A stretch of 29,093 bases of DNA from JABSQH01 sp039194665 (GTDB lineage Bacteria > Actinomycetota > Acidimicrobiia > Acidimicrobiales > Ilumatobacteraceae). Below the pieces are notes generated by a model. It was given only the letters and a program-made list of their open reading frames with translations, was not told the DNA's origin and made no database searches. The stretch lies in assembly GCA_039194665.1 (NCBI GenBank), contig JBCCVW010000035.1:1-29093 (forward strand). The letters are read 5' to 3'. A program made the translations under genes and the position numbers. Shown here piece after piece: positions 1 through 14,348 of the stretch (within the stretch, counting starts at the first letter, position 1; every line of letters begins with the position of its first letter).

Positions 1-178
1 CCGAGACCTTCGCCGCCATCCGGGAGCACTACGGCATCGAACGCGACGACAACCTGTCCCTGCGCGACTACCCCACCCTCGGCCACGTCGTCGGCTTCGT
101 CCGCGAGAGAGCAGACGTTCCTGCTGCGACCGCTCCTGCTGCGACCGCTGGCGTGGACACCGGCGGGGCCCCTCCTGC
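1..178 (+). repeat. ACP-linker direct repeat, copy 1
   Basis: This segment encodes the C-terminal part of an ACP plus the Ala/Pro linker (TAGVDTGGAPP). By eye it matches 346-523 with only two differences (127 versus 472, 129 versus 474), then diverges. It is cut by the window start, so the repeat unit probably extends upstream. The period is 345 bp (115 codons). Confidence 0.9.
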
Positions 179-3112
179 AGCTCCGGATGCTCCTGCTGCG
201 GGTACACCCGCGGCAAGTGCCAGCACGGACCCGGTCGTGGATCAGGTTCTCTCGGTCGTGGCCGAGCAGACCGGCTACCCAGCCGACATGTTGGAGCTCG
301 ACCTCGACCTGGAGGCCGACCTGGGCATCGACACCGTCAAACAAGCCGAGACCTTCGCCGCCATCCGGGAGCACTACGGCATCGAACGCGACGACAACCT
401 GTCCCTGCGCGACTACCCCACCCTCGGCCACGTCGTCGGCTTCGTCCGCGAGAGAGCAGACGTTCCTGCTGGGGCCGCTCCTGCTGCGACCGCTGGCGTG
501 GACACCGGCGGGGCCCCTCCTGCTCCGGCACCAGCGGGCGCAGCAGGAACAGCCCTGTCGTTGTACGCCGGCGACGACGCGGCGACGGATGCGCTGCAGC
601 GGCGCATCCCCACGGCGGTGCTGCGGCCGCCGCTCGATTGGTGCATCGAGACCGGCGTTGCGCTCGACGAAGGCGCACCGGTTGTCGTGATGGCCGACGA
701 GGGCGGCGTCGCGGCGGCGCTCGCCGGCCGGCTCGAGTCACGCGGCGTCGACGTGCTGTTCGTCGAGGATCGCCCTGCGACCGACGAGTTCCTCGAACGG
801 GTCGACGGGTGGCTCGGCGACCGCTCCCTGGGCGGCGTCTACTGGCTGCCGGCACTCGACGCCGACACGCCGATCGCCGAGCAGTCGATCGACGACTGGC
901 GCGAAGGCCTGCGCATCCGAGTGAAGATGCTGTTCCGGCTCTTGCGCCACCGCTACGACGACTTCGTCGAGGGCACGTTCCTCGTGTCCGCAACGCGGCT
1001 TGGCGGACGCCACGGCTACGGGCCCGGTGGCGCGAGCAACCCGATGGGTGGCGGCGTTGTTGGTCTGACCAAGTCGTTCCGCCGGGAACGGTCCCACGTG
1101 ATGGCCAAGGCGGTGGACTTTGCGCCGAGCCGCAAGACGGCAGCACTCGCCGATCTGCTGATCGACGAGACGTTGCGCGACCCCGGTGCGATCGAGATCG
1201 GCTGGCGCGACGACGAACGGTGCGCGATTGCGCTCGTCGACCGAACCGTGCCGACCGACGAAGACAACCCGATCGAGTTCGACTCGGACGCAACGTTCGT
1301 CATCACCGGCGCCGCTGGCAGCATCGTCTCGGCGATCATCGGCGACCTCGCTGAAGCATCTGGGGGCACCTTCCACCTGCTCGACCTGGCGCCGGCGCCC
1401 GACCCGGACGACGACGACGTGCTCGCCTTCGAAGCCGACCGCGACGCATTGAAGATGGCCATCTTCGAGCGCATGAAGGCGGCCGGCGAGCGGGCCACGC
1501 CAGCGATCGTCGAACGTGAACTGAGTGGCGTCGAGCGGCGTCACGCGGCGCTCGCTTCGCTGCAGGCAATCGAGCGCAGTGGCGGCACGGCGCACTACCA
1601 CCAGGTCGACCTGCGCGATCCCGAAGCGATGGGCGGAGTAATGCGGCGTATCGTCGAGACCAGCGGTTCGGTCGACGCGCTGATCCATGCCGGCGGCCTG
1701 GAGATCTCCAAGTCGATGCCCGACAAGTCGCCCGAGGAGTACGACCTCGTGTTCGACGTGAAGGCGGATGGCTGGTTCAACCTGATCCACGGGCTGACCG
1801 GGACCGATCTCGGCTCGGTAGTCGTATTTTCCTCGATCGCCGGACGCTTTGGCAACGCCGGGCAACCCGACTACAGCGCCGCCAACGACCTGCTGTGCAA
1901 GCAAAGCTCGTCGATCAGCGCACTCCACGAGGGCGCCTTCGGCGTGGCGATCGACTGGACGGCGTGGGGCGACATCGGCATGGCCACCCGCGGTTCGATC
2001 CCCCAGATCATGGCTGTGGCAGGGATCGACATGCTCCCCGCCGCGGCAGGCATCCCCGTCGTTCGGCACGAGCTCAGCGCCGGCGGCGGGAGTCGAGAGC
2101 TCGTGGTCGCCGGCCGTCTCGGTCTGATGGGCGCCGAGCTCGCCCCGGCGGGCGGCCTGGTAACAGGTGAAGACTCGCCGCTCGCCGGTCGGCTCGACGG
2201 ACTCGCGACGCTCGACACCGCGCAGGCGATCACGCTGGAAGACGGGTTCGTCGCCAGCGGCACGCTCGACCCGATGCAGCAGCCGTTCCTCAACGATCAC
2301 CGCATCGACGGCACCGCCGTCCTGCCAGGGGTGATGGGCGTCGAGTCGTTCGCCGCCGCAGCCACCGTGCTGGCACCGCACCACCACATCGTGGCCATCG
2401 ACGACGTCGACTTCCTGGCGCCGTTCAAGTTCTTCCGCGACGAACCGCGCGAGATCGTGGTGACCGCACAACTGGTGCCGGGCGACGAGGGAGAGATCAC
2501 GGCGTACTGTGCGTTGATCGGACACCGTGTGCTGGCCAACCAGTCGGAACCGCAGACCACCGTGCACTTCACCGGCACCGTGCGGATGCAACCGGGCGAC
2601 GAGGTCGCCGACCTGGGTGCTGCGCCGGTTCCCGACGAGGCCGACACCGAGGTCGGCGCCGACGACATCTACCGCATCTACTTCCACGGACCGGCCTACC
2701 AGGTGCTCGACGAGGCCTGGATCGCGGGCGGTCAGATGTGCGGAGAGTGGAACGACGATGTCCCCGCGGCGACCGACCCGGCCGACGCCCGGGTGGTGAC
2801 CGCACCGCGATGGCTCGAGCTGTGCTTCCAGACCGCTGGCGTGTGGGAAATCGGCACGAACGGCGAAATGGCGCTCCCGAATCACATCGATCGTGTGGCG
2901 TTCGGACCATCCGAGTCGGCGAGCGACGACGCCATCGCCGTGGTCGATCCGGCCGCCGGTGACGACGACGCCGGCCACCACGCGATCGTGGTCGACGCCA
3001 ACGGCACGGTGCTCGTGCGCATGACCGGCTACCGAACGATCCGGCTGCCGGGCGCGCTCGACGACGAGCTGGTCGCCCCGCTGCGGCGTGCGACGACCGC
3101 TGAGGCGACGAC

Positions 3113-3116
<4 letters not shown>
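3..3116 (+). CDS. PUFA-synthase-like type I polyketide synthase, C-terminal part (ACP-ACP-KR-DH), 5' end outside window
   Basis: The reading frame is open from base 3, so the start lies upstream; the GTG at 153 is internal. Domains seen in order: the C-terminal part of one ACP (3-110), an Ala/Pro linker, a complete ACP (about 225-455), a second Ala/Pro linker, a ketoreductase (about 560-2150) and a dehydratase (about 2240-3090). The KR has a nucleotide-binding loop TGAAGSIV near 1306 and Ser/Tyr/Asn catalytic candidates (Ser codons 1830-1835, Tyr 1872-1874 in QPDYSAAN). The stretch before the KR catalytic part (ERMKAAGERATPAIVEREL) resembles PfaA-type KR domains as I remember them. The DH shows HxxxGxxxxP (His codon 2298-2300) and a second FHGPAYQ block near 2685. 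The complete ACP has GIDTVKQAE, with Thr (codon 333-335) where the phosphopantetheinyl Ser is expected. KS and acyltransferase domains are not in the window. The gene overlaps the carboxylase gene by ATGA, implying translational coupling. Product unknown; a fatty acid or glycolipid chain is likely. Confidence 0.85.
346..523 (+). repeat. ACP-linker direct repeat, copy 2
   Basis: Second copy of the ACP/linker unit, offset 345 bp from copy 1 and nearly identical at the DNA level, including synonymous positions. This points to a recent tandem duplication or gene conversion within the carrier-domain array. Confidence 0.9.
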
Positions 3117-8666
<5,550 letters not shown>

Positions 8667-8674
<8 letters not shown>

Positions 8675-9455
8675 CCCGGGCACTACCAAGCACTGGACAT
8701 TCCACGCCTGCGGCCTCAGCGACGTCGCCGACGGCGACGAGTGGATGTCGGCGTGGGAGCGCCAACGAATCTCGCCGATGCGCTACCCGAAGCGGCGCTT
8801 GGAGTCGCGGCTGGGGCGATGGACAGCGAAACAGACGATCGGCACCGCGCTCGGACTGCCGGTCGCCGAGTGGGCGACGGCCGATCCTGCCGCCCTCGCG
8901 CGTATCTCGATCGAGAACCAACCGAGCGGCGCTCCGACCGCGCTCGTCGACGGCCACGTCGCTGGCGTCGAGATCTCGATGACCGATCGCGCCGACTGGG
9001 CCGTGTGTGTGACCACCGCTCCCGGTGCACGGTCACACCCGATCGGCTGCGACCTCGAGCTGGTCGAACCACGCAGCGACCGCTTCGTGGCCGACTGGTT
9101 CACCGAGGTCGAGCAGACGGCCGTCGGCAATGACAGAACCCTGCGTCCCAACTTGATCTGGTCGGCCAAAGAGAGTGCCCTCAAGGTCATTCGAACCGGG
9201 CTCCGGCGCGACACCCGATCGGTGGAGATCGCGTTGTCCGCCGAGACCGGCGACGGTTGGTCAGCGTTCGTCGCCGACATCGCGCCGCTCGGCGACGGTG
9301 GCGATGCACGCGCCGCCCACGGCTGGTGGCGGCAGTTCGGTGCCTTCGTACTGACGTGCGCGACGACCCACGAGATCCCACCGCCGGCGCCGCTGCACGA
9401 TCCGTCACCGCTGACGTCAGCCGCCCCGAGCCACCGCTGGCTCAACGACAACTAA
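8667..9455 (+). CDS. 4'-phosphopantetheinyl transferase (Sfp/AcpT type)
   Basis: 262 residues. Transfers phosphopantetheine from CoA to carrier domains. Mg2+/CoA-binding motifs are clear: IGCDLE (Asp129, Glu131) and WSAKESALK (Trp165, Lys168, Glu169, Lys173), the two signature blocks of the family. An Arg-rich N-terminal region (YPKRRLESRLGRWTAKQ) also fits. The start chosen is GTG at 8667, overlapping the carboxylase stop by 8 bp and giving a normal-length protein; an ATG at 8743 would cut into conserved sequence. No good Shine-Dalgarno is visible, consistent with translational coupling. Position directly behind the synthase and carboxylase strongly suggests that this enzyme primes the synthase ACPs. 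The family usually modifies Ser, whereas the visible ACP has Thr, which makes the partnership worth testing. Confidence 0.88.
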
Positions 9456-9498
9456 CCCTGGTCGCCTGCAGGCCCAGCGCACCGCACGTACGCTCGTT

Positions 9499-12192
9499 GT
9501 GATGCCCACATCCGAACGAGCCACGCTCGGCAGCCTCGCCACGACGTGGCCGTTCACGGGCCGGGCCGAACTGGTTGCGGCACTGCGCGCAGGCGTGGCC
9601 GAGCAACGCACGGGCGGAACCGTCGTCGTCGGGCCAGCGGGTGCCGGCAAGACGCGCCTCGTCGGCGAAGCCGTCGCTGGGCTCGACGCCAACTATCGAG
9701 TGCTCCAGGCCGTCGGCCATGCGGCGGCAGCCGAGATTCCGCTCGGCGCGCTCGCCCACCTGCTGCCCCCGTCGCTGTTCGAGCGCACCGGCGTGAGCGT
9801 CGACGAACGCACAGCGCTGTTCCACGCGGCGCGTGCGTTCCTGACCGCCGACGCGTCAACGGCGACCGTGCTCGCGATCGACGACATCGACCTGCTCGAT
9901 GACACCTCGCTGGCATTACTCGTGCCATCCGTCGTCGCCCGCGACCTGTATGTGATCGGCACCGTCCGCAGCGGGCGCACACCGTCGTCGCGCTTGTCTC
10001 GTTTGCACCGTGACGGCCATCTCGAGCGTCTCGACGTCGGCCCACTCCCAGCGGCCGACGTCGGCCGGTTGATCCGCCGCGTACTGGGCGGCCCGGTCGA
10101 CGAGCACGCGGTAGATCGACTGACGGAGCTCTCGGGCGGAAACCTGCAGATTCTCACCGAGCTGGTCCGTGGCGGCCGCGACCGCGGGTGGTTGACGATC
10201 GCCGCGGGCAAGTGGGTGATCGGTGGGCGGCCAACCGCCACCGTCCAGCTCGACGAACTGATCGCCGAACACCTCGCCGACGTGGACGAGGCCGGCCGCG
10301 ACGTGCTCGAACACCTTGCACTGAGCGAACGGCTTGGTCTCTCCGACCTCGAAGCGGAGTTCGGCTCCGACGTCCTCACCTACTTGGAACGCGAGGGGCT
10401 CATCGAGTTGGTCCAGTCACAGCGCCGAGCTGCAGTGCGTCTCGCCCATCCGCTGTTCGGTGAGATTCTCGACGCCCAGCTCCCCGCACTACGCCGCCGT
10501 GCACTGCTGCGCCGGCTGGCTGATCTCGTCGAACAGCACGGCGCGCGGCGCCGCGACGACGAGCTGCGCGTCGTCTCGTGGCGGATCCGCAGCGGTGGCG
10601 AAGTGGCGTTGCCCCGCCGTGTCCACGCCGCACGCGTCGCCCTTCTGGGTCACGACCCCGAACTGGCCATCGATCTGCTACAAGACGCCACCGCAGACGA
10701 CGCCGACAACCCGACCGACGAGGTCGCCGCGGAGCGACTCCACCTCCTCGGTGAAGCCGCCGCGTTGCTCGGGCGCGTCGACGCGGCGATTGGCCATCTC
10801 GCTGCGGCAACCGAGCTCGACATCGACGACCCCACCCGCGCCCGAATCGCCGTGCGCCTGGCAGACGTGCAGTTCTTCACCGCTCGTGACCTCGACGGCG
10901 CGTTGGCCACATGCGCACGCGTCCGCAGCCAGGTCGACGACGAGGCGGCGCGCGCCACGATCGACGCGCAGCATGCGGTCACGTTGGCCAACGCCGGGCA
11001 ACCAGCAGCAGCACTCGAAGCGCTCGACGGATTGTCGGGGACGCTCGATCCGCGAACGTCGGTCGACGTCCTCGTTGCCCGATCGGCGAGCCTGATCTCG
11101 GTTGGGCAATGCGCAGCCGGCGTCGCGCTGGCCCGTCAGGCGGCAGATGTCCAACAGGCGTTGCCCGAGTGGCTCGCCCGCCGCGGTAGCGCCCGCCATG
11201 TGATCAATGAGGCTCACGGACTGGGGTATGCCGGGCACTATGACGCCGCGCGCGCAGTGCTCGAACCGGCGATCGACCGGGCCAGGGCGAGTGGGGCAAT
11301 GAGCGCGCTGGTGTGGTTCGAGTTGGCCCTCAGCGAACTCACGCGCGACATCGGACTCCCCGCCCAGTCGTTGGAACACGCCACATCGGCGGCAGAACTC
11401 GCCGAGTCAGCTGGACAACAAGCTGCGCTCGTGTGGGCCTACGTCGGCGTCGCTCAAGCGCACCTGCTCGCCGGTCGCACCGACGACGCAGCACGGGCGA
11501 TCGCCCTGGCGACCGCCATCCCGAGCCCAGTCGCCACATCGGCGGCCACGCTGCAACGCGCCAGCGCCTGGCTCGACGCGTCCCGCGGCGAACTCGCCGC
11601 TGCTCGAGAACAACTGCTCGACACGGCAACGGCAGTGCGCGGCGACGGCGTGACGATCTTCGAAATGGCCCTGTTGCACGATGTGGTTCGCTTCGGCGAC
11701 GCGGCAACGGTCGCCGACCGGCTCGCCCAGCTGGCGCCAACACTCGACGGCCCGATCTTCGAGTTGTTCGCTGACCACGCAACCGCGGCAGCCAACCGCG
11801 ACGGCGAAGCGCTCATGCTCTGCGCCGACCGATTTGAGAGCAACGGCAATGTCGCCTTCGCCGCCGAGACCGCAGCCGAGGCTGCCGATCAGCTCGCGCG
11901 GGCCGGCGACCAACGGGCGGCGACCGCACAGCGGGTGCGGGCCGCTGCGCTCGCCGAGGACGCCGGTGGTCTCGACACGCCGCCCTTACGGCGCGGGGCG
12001 ACCATCGATCCGCTCACCAGTCGCGAGCGCGAGATCGCCTTGCTTGCGGCGGATGGCGAGACGAGCAAGGCGATCGCCAAAAGGCTCGTATTGTCGACGC
12101 GCACCGTCGACACACATCTGGCCCGGGTGTACCGCAAGCTGGGCATCTCCGGTCGAGCAGAGCTGCGCGCGGCACTGTCGATGGAGCCGTAA
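9499..12192 (+). CDS. LuxR-family ATPase regulator (LAL/MalT type)
   Basis: 897 residues. The N-terminal STAND-type ATPase has Walker A GPAGAGKT (45-52) and a Walker B-like LAIDDID (125-131). A long Ala-rich helical region (about 330-820) looks like TPR-type repeats. The C-terminal LuxR helix-turn-helix begins at residue 839 (LTSREREIALLAADG, followed by TSKAIAKRLVLSTRTVDTHL). GTG at 9499 is immediately followed by ATG at 9502; either may be the start. It lies 43 bp after the PPTase stop on the same strand, so it may be cotranscribed and act as a cluster-situated activator of the synthase operon. That role is inferred from position; the ligand is unknown. Confidence 0.88.
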   Translation: MMPTSERATLGSLATTWPFTGRAELVAALRAGVAEQRTGGTVVVGPAGAGKTRLVGEAVAGLDANYRVLQAVGHAAAAEIPLGALAHLLPPSLFERTGVSVDERTALFHAARAFLTADASTATVLAIDDIDLLDDTSLALLVPSVVARDLYVIGTVRSGRTPSSRLSRLHRDGHLERLDVGPLPAADVGRLIRRVLGGPVDEHAVDRLTELSGGNLQILTELVRGGRDRGWLTIAAGKWVIGGRPTATVQLDELIAEHLADVDEAGRDVLEHLALSERLGLSDLEAEFGSDVLTYLEREGLIELVQSQRRAAVRLAHPLFGEILDAQLPALRRRALLRRLADLVEQHGARRRDDELRVVSWRIRSGGEVALPRRVHAARVALLGHDPELAIDLLQDATADDADNPTDEVAAERLHLLGEAAALLGRVDAAIGHLAAATELDIDDPTRARIAVRLADVQFFTARDLDGALATCARVRSQVDDEAARATIDAQHAVTLANAGQPAAALEALDGLSGTLDPRTSVDVLVARSASLISVGQCAAGVALARQAADVQQALPEWLARRGSARHVINEAHGLGYAGHYDAARAVLEPAIDRARASGAMSALVWFELALSELTRDIGLPAQSLEHATSAAELAESAGQQAALVWAYVGVAQAHLLAGRTDDAARAIALATAIPSPVATSAATLQRASAWLDASRGELAAAREQLLDTATAVRGDGVTIFEMALLHDVVRFGDAATVADRLAQLAPTLDGPIFELFADHATAAANRDGEALMLCADRFESNGNVAFAAETAAEAADQLARAGDQRAATAQRVRAAALAEDAGGLDTPPLRRGATIDPLTSREREIALLAADGETSKAIAKRLVLSTRTVDTHLARVYRKLGISGRAELRAALSMEP

Positions 12193-12292
12193 CCGGGACA
12201 GCGGCGCCCTACGTACTGGGGAACGGTATGCGCACACGAATTGCGTAGCCGCTACCGACGCCACATCCGTCGGCGATCACGACGCTGGGGCC

Positions 12293-12916
12293 ATGACCTC
12301 GACATCGCCGACCGTCCACGCCACGCGGCCGACCCCCCGCCCAACCAGCCGCCGCACCGCCGACCACCCACTGCCGCTCGGAACGGTCACCCGGCCCGCT
12401 GACGGGATCGACATCGCTCGCTCGGACGCCGACTTCGCCGACGTGCGTCGTCTGTGGCTCGACTACGCGGCGTGGATCAGCGCCGCCGCCAGGGTCCACC
12501 TGGCCGACGCTGACCCGTCGTTCGCGGGACACGTGCTCGACCCACGACGCACGTTCAGCAGTCCTCACGCGGTCCTGATCGCCCGCGACCGGCGGCGCAC
12601 CGTCGCCACGATCGGTATCGAAGTCGACGGCGAGCGCGCCGTGTTCCACCGCTTCTACGTGGCCCCGCAGGCACGCGGCTTGGGGATCGGTCGCCGACTC
12701 CTCGACGCGGCGATCGCCACATGCGAAGCGACCCGAGTCGAGCGGATCGACCTGCACACGGCTCCTCACTACATGACCGCGGCGAGCGCGCTCTATGCCG
12801 AACGGGGCTTCACGGTGGCTGGCGAGGACGAACACGTCTGCGGTGTGACCCTCCGTCCGATGTGCCGAATGTTGTCCCAGGACACACCCGTTGCCGACCA
12901 GCTGACAGCCCTGTGA
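12293..12916 (+). CDS. GNAT-family N-acetyltransferase
   Basis: 207 residues from ATG 12293. The acetyl-CoA binding motif A is present as FYVAPQARGLGIGRRLLDAA (Q-x-x-G-x-G pattern), followed by the usual C-terminal ALYAERGF element before the last strand. The first 35 or so residues are Thr/Pro/Arg-rich and probably disordered. The frame is open further upstream, but that part would overlap the end of the LuxR gene in another frame, so the ATG giving a normal GNAT length was chosen. There is no strong Shine-Dalgarno. The substrate cannot be predicted. It is followed by the HTH gene, whose probable promoter overlaps this stop codon. Confidence 0.78.
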   Translation: MTSTSPTVHATRPTPRPTSRRTADHPLPLGTVTRPADGIDIARSDADFADVRRLWLDYAAWISAAARVHLADADPSFAGHVLDPRRTFSSPHAVLIARDRRRTVATIGIEVDGERAVFHRFYVAPQARGLGIGRRLLDAAIATCEATRVERIDLHTAPHYMTAASALYAERGFTVAGEDEHVCGVTLRPMCRMLSQDTPVADQLTAL

Positions 12917-12943
12917 CAGAAACATCTATTTGACAACTATCTT
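12913..12943 (+). promoter_or_regulatory. Probable leaderless promoter of the HTH gene
   Basis: An AT-rich island (about 12920-12950) stands out in GC-rich DNA. TATCTT at 12938-12943 lies at -12 to -7 relative to the A of ATG 12950, the position expected of a -10 box when transcription starts at the start codon. A -35-like GTGACA sits at 12913-12918 with a long 19 bp spacer; TTGACA at 12930-12935 is too close to that -10. No Shine-Dalgarno precedes the ATG. Confidence 0.5.
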
Positions 12944-12949
12944 TTTCCA

Positions 12950-13582
12950 ATGGAAACTCACCCGGTGCCAGCCGCGGAGATACCGGCCGATCTCGAGGTG
13001 ATCGACGACGCCCACGCGGCGCGAGCGATCCTCGATCCCGCCCGCGCCGACGTGCTCTCGGCACTGCAGCAGCCCGGTTCGGCGACCACCGTGGCCGCAT
13101 CCCTTGGCACGAGTCGACAACGCGCCAACTATCACGTGCGCATGCTCGAGCGATGCGGACTGCTCCGCCTCGTCGACGAACGGCAACGTCGCGGCGTACG
13201 CGAACGCATGCTGCTGGCCAGCGCCCGTTCGTACGTGTTGTCGCCGTCGCTGCTCGGACGCCGGGCGGTCGATCCGTCGCGCGTCGACCGCCTGTCGGCG
13301 AGGTATGCGATCGCAGTCGCCGCACGCGTCGTGCGCGAGCTGTCCACACTCACGCGGCGCGCCGATCAGGCGGGGCAACCCCTGGCCTCGCTGACCATCG
13401 ACACCGACATCCGTTTCGCGTCGGCCGCTGACCGCGCCCGATTCACCGCCGACCTCGCCGACACGGTGCAACGCCTGGCGGCGACGTACCACGACGAGTC
13501 CGGCACCGACGGACGCTGGCACCGCCTCGCCGTACTCGCCCACCCCCGCCCGCAAGAAGAGGAGCACTCAGATGACCGATGA
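12950..13582 (+). CDS. Winged helix-turn-helix regulator (ArsR-like)
   Basis: 210 residues. The N-terminal half is a winged HTH: ILDPARADVLSALQQPGSAT, then a helix pair VAASLGTSRQRANYHVRMLE (about 47-66), then GLLRLVDE and an RRGVRERM wing. The C-terminal half (about 90-205) is a less conserved helical region. ArsR-like repressors of this form are often paired with SRPBCC genes in Actinobacteria. Here the downstream SRPBCC gene overlaps by 11 bp and has a clear AGAGGAG ribosome-binding site inside this gene's end. No metal-binding Cys cluster is visible, so a metal ligand is not indicated. The gene appears to be transcribed without a leader. Confidence 0.82.
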   Translation: METHPVPAAEIPADLEVIDDAHAARAILDPARADVLSALQQPGSATTVAASLGTSRQRANYHVRMLERCGLLRLVDERQRRGVRERMLLASARSYVLSPSLLGRRAVDPSRVDRLSARYAIAVAARVVRELSTLTRRADQAGQPLASLTIDTDIRFASAADRARFTADLADTVQRLAATYHDESGTDGRWHRLAVLAHPRPQEEEHSDDR

Positions 13583-14348
13583 CGGACGCTCGATCGAGTT
13601 GTCGATCGAGGTACCCGGCACGCCCGAGGCCGTATGGCAGGCAATCGCCACCGGACCCGGGATCACCTCGTGGTACGTGCCCCACGACGTTGAGTCCCGA
13701 GAGGACGGCGCGATGTCGGCCTCGTTCGGGCCCGGCATGGACGTCACCGGCCGGGTCGGCGCGTGGGAGCCTCCCGAGCGGGTGCGTTTCGACCCTGGCG
13801 ACGGCGGACCAGGGTTGGCCTTCGAGTGGACGATCGAGGCGCACCCCGATCGAGGGACGTGCACGGTGCGTCTCGTCAACAGCGGGTTCGGGAGTGGCGC
13901 CGACTGGGACGACCAATACGACGGGATGACCGACGGCTGGCAGTTGTTTCTCAAGAACCTGCACGCCCACCTCACCCACTTCCCAGGAGAGACCGCCACT
14001 GCCTCGCTGCCGATGGCGATGTGGGCCGGATCGAGCGACGACGTCTGGGAGCAACTGACTTCCGACCTCGGGCTTCCCAAACATCCGGCCGTGGGCGATC
14101 ATCTGACCGCCGATGGCGGCGACGGCCTGACCCTCAGCGGCGAGGTCCTCGCGGTCGGCGACCAGGAGGTGCTGCTGCTGGTCGACACACCGTGTCGGGG
14201 TACCGCCTTCCTGGCCGTCGAGGGCCGAGGCGAGGTGCGGTCGGTGTCGATGTGGACGTACTTGTACGGCGACAACGGCGCAGCTTCGTCGTCGCACGAT
14301 GGCCCGCGATGGGCGCAGTGGCTCACCGCCCGCGGGGTCGCCGACTGA
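13572..14348 (+). CDS. SRPBCC (AHSA1-like) domain protein
   Basis: 258 residues. An N-terminal START/Bet v1-like fold is indicated by IELSIEVPGTPEAVWQAIAT, GITSWYVPHDVE and the closing helix DGWQLFLKNLHAHL. Residues about 150-258 look like a second, degenerate half. The family binds hydrophobic ligands or acts as a co-chaperone-like domain; the ligand here is unknown. The start ATG 13572 overlaps the HTH gene and has AGAGGAG just upstream. Its stop (14346-14348) touches the stop of the convergent SGNH gene with no base between them. Confidence 0.82.
   Translation: MTDDGRSIELSIEVPGTPEAVWQAIATGPGITSWYVPHDVESREDGAMSASFGPGMDVTGRVGAWEPPERVRFDPGDGGPGLAFEWTIEAHPDRGTCTVRLVNSGFGSGADWDDQYDGMTDGWQLFLKNLHAHLTHFPGETATASLPMAMWAGSSDDVWEQLTSDLGLPKHPAVGDHLTADGGDGLTLSGEVLAVGDQEVLLLVDTPCRGTAFLAVEGRGEVRSVSMWTYLYGDNGAASSSHDGPRWAQWLTARGVAD

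Noticed and set aside
9008..9037. TGTGA ... TCACA pair inside the PPTase gene as a second CRP site
   Set aside because: The half-sites are separated by 20 bases instead of 6 and lie within coding sequence.
12255..12273. CCGACG/CGTCGG hairpin after the LuxR gene as terminator
   Set aside because: Only a 6 bp stem with a 7 nt loop and no T-run; such stems arise by chance at this GC content.
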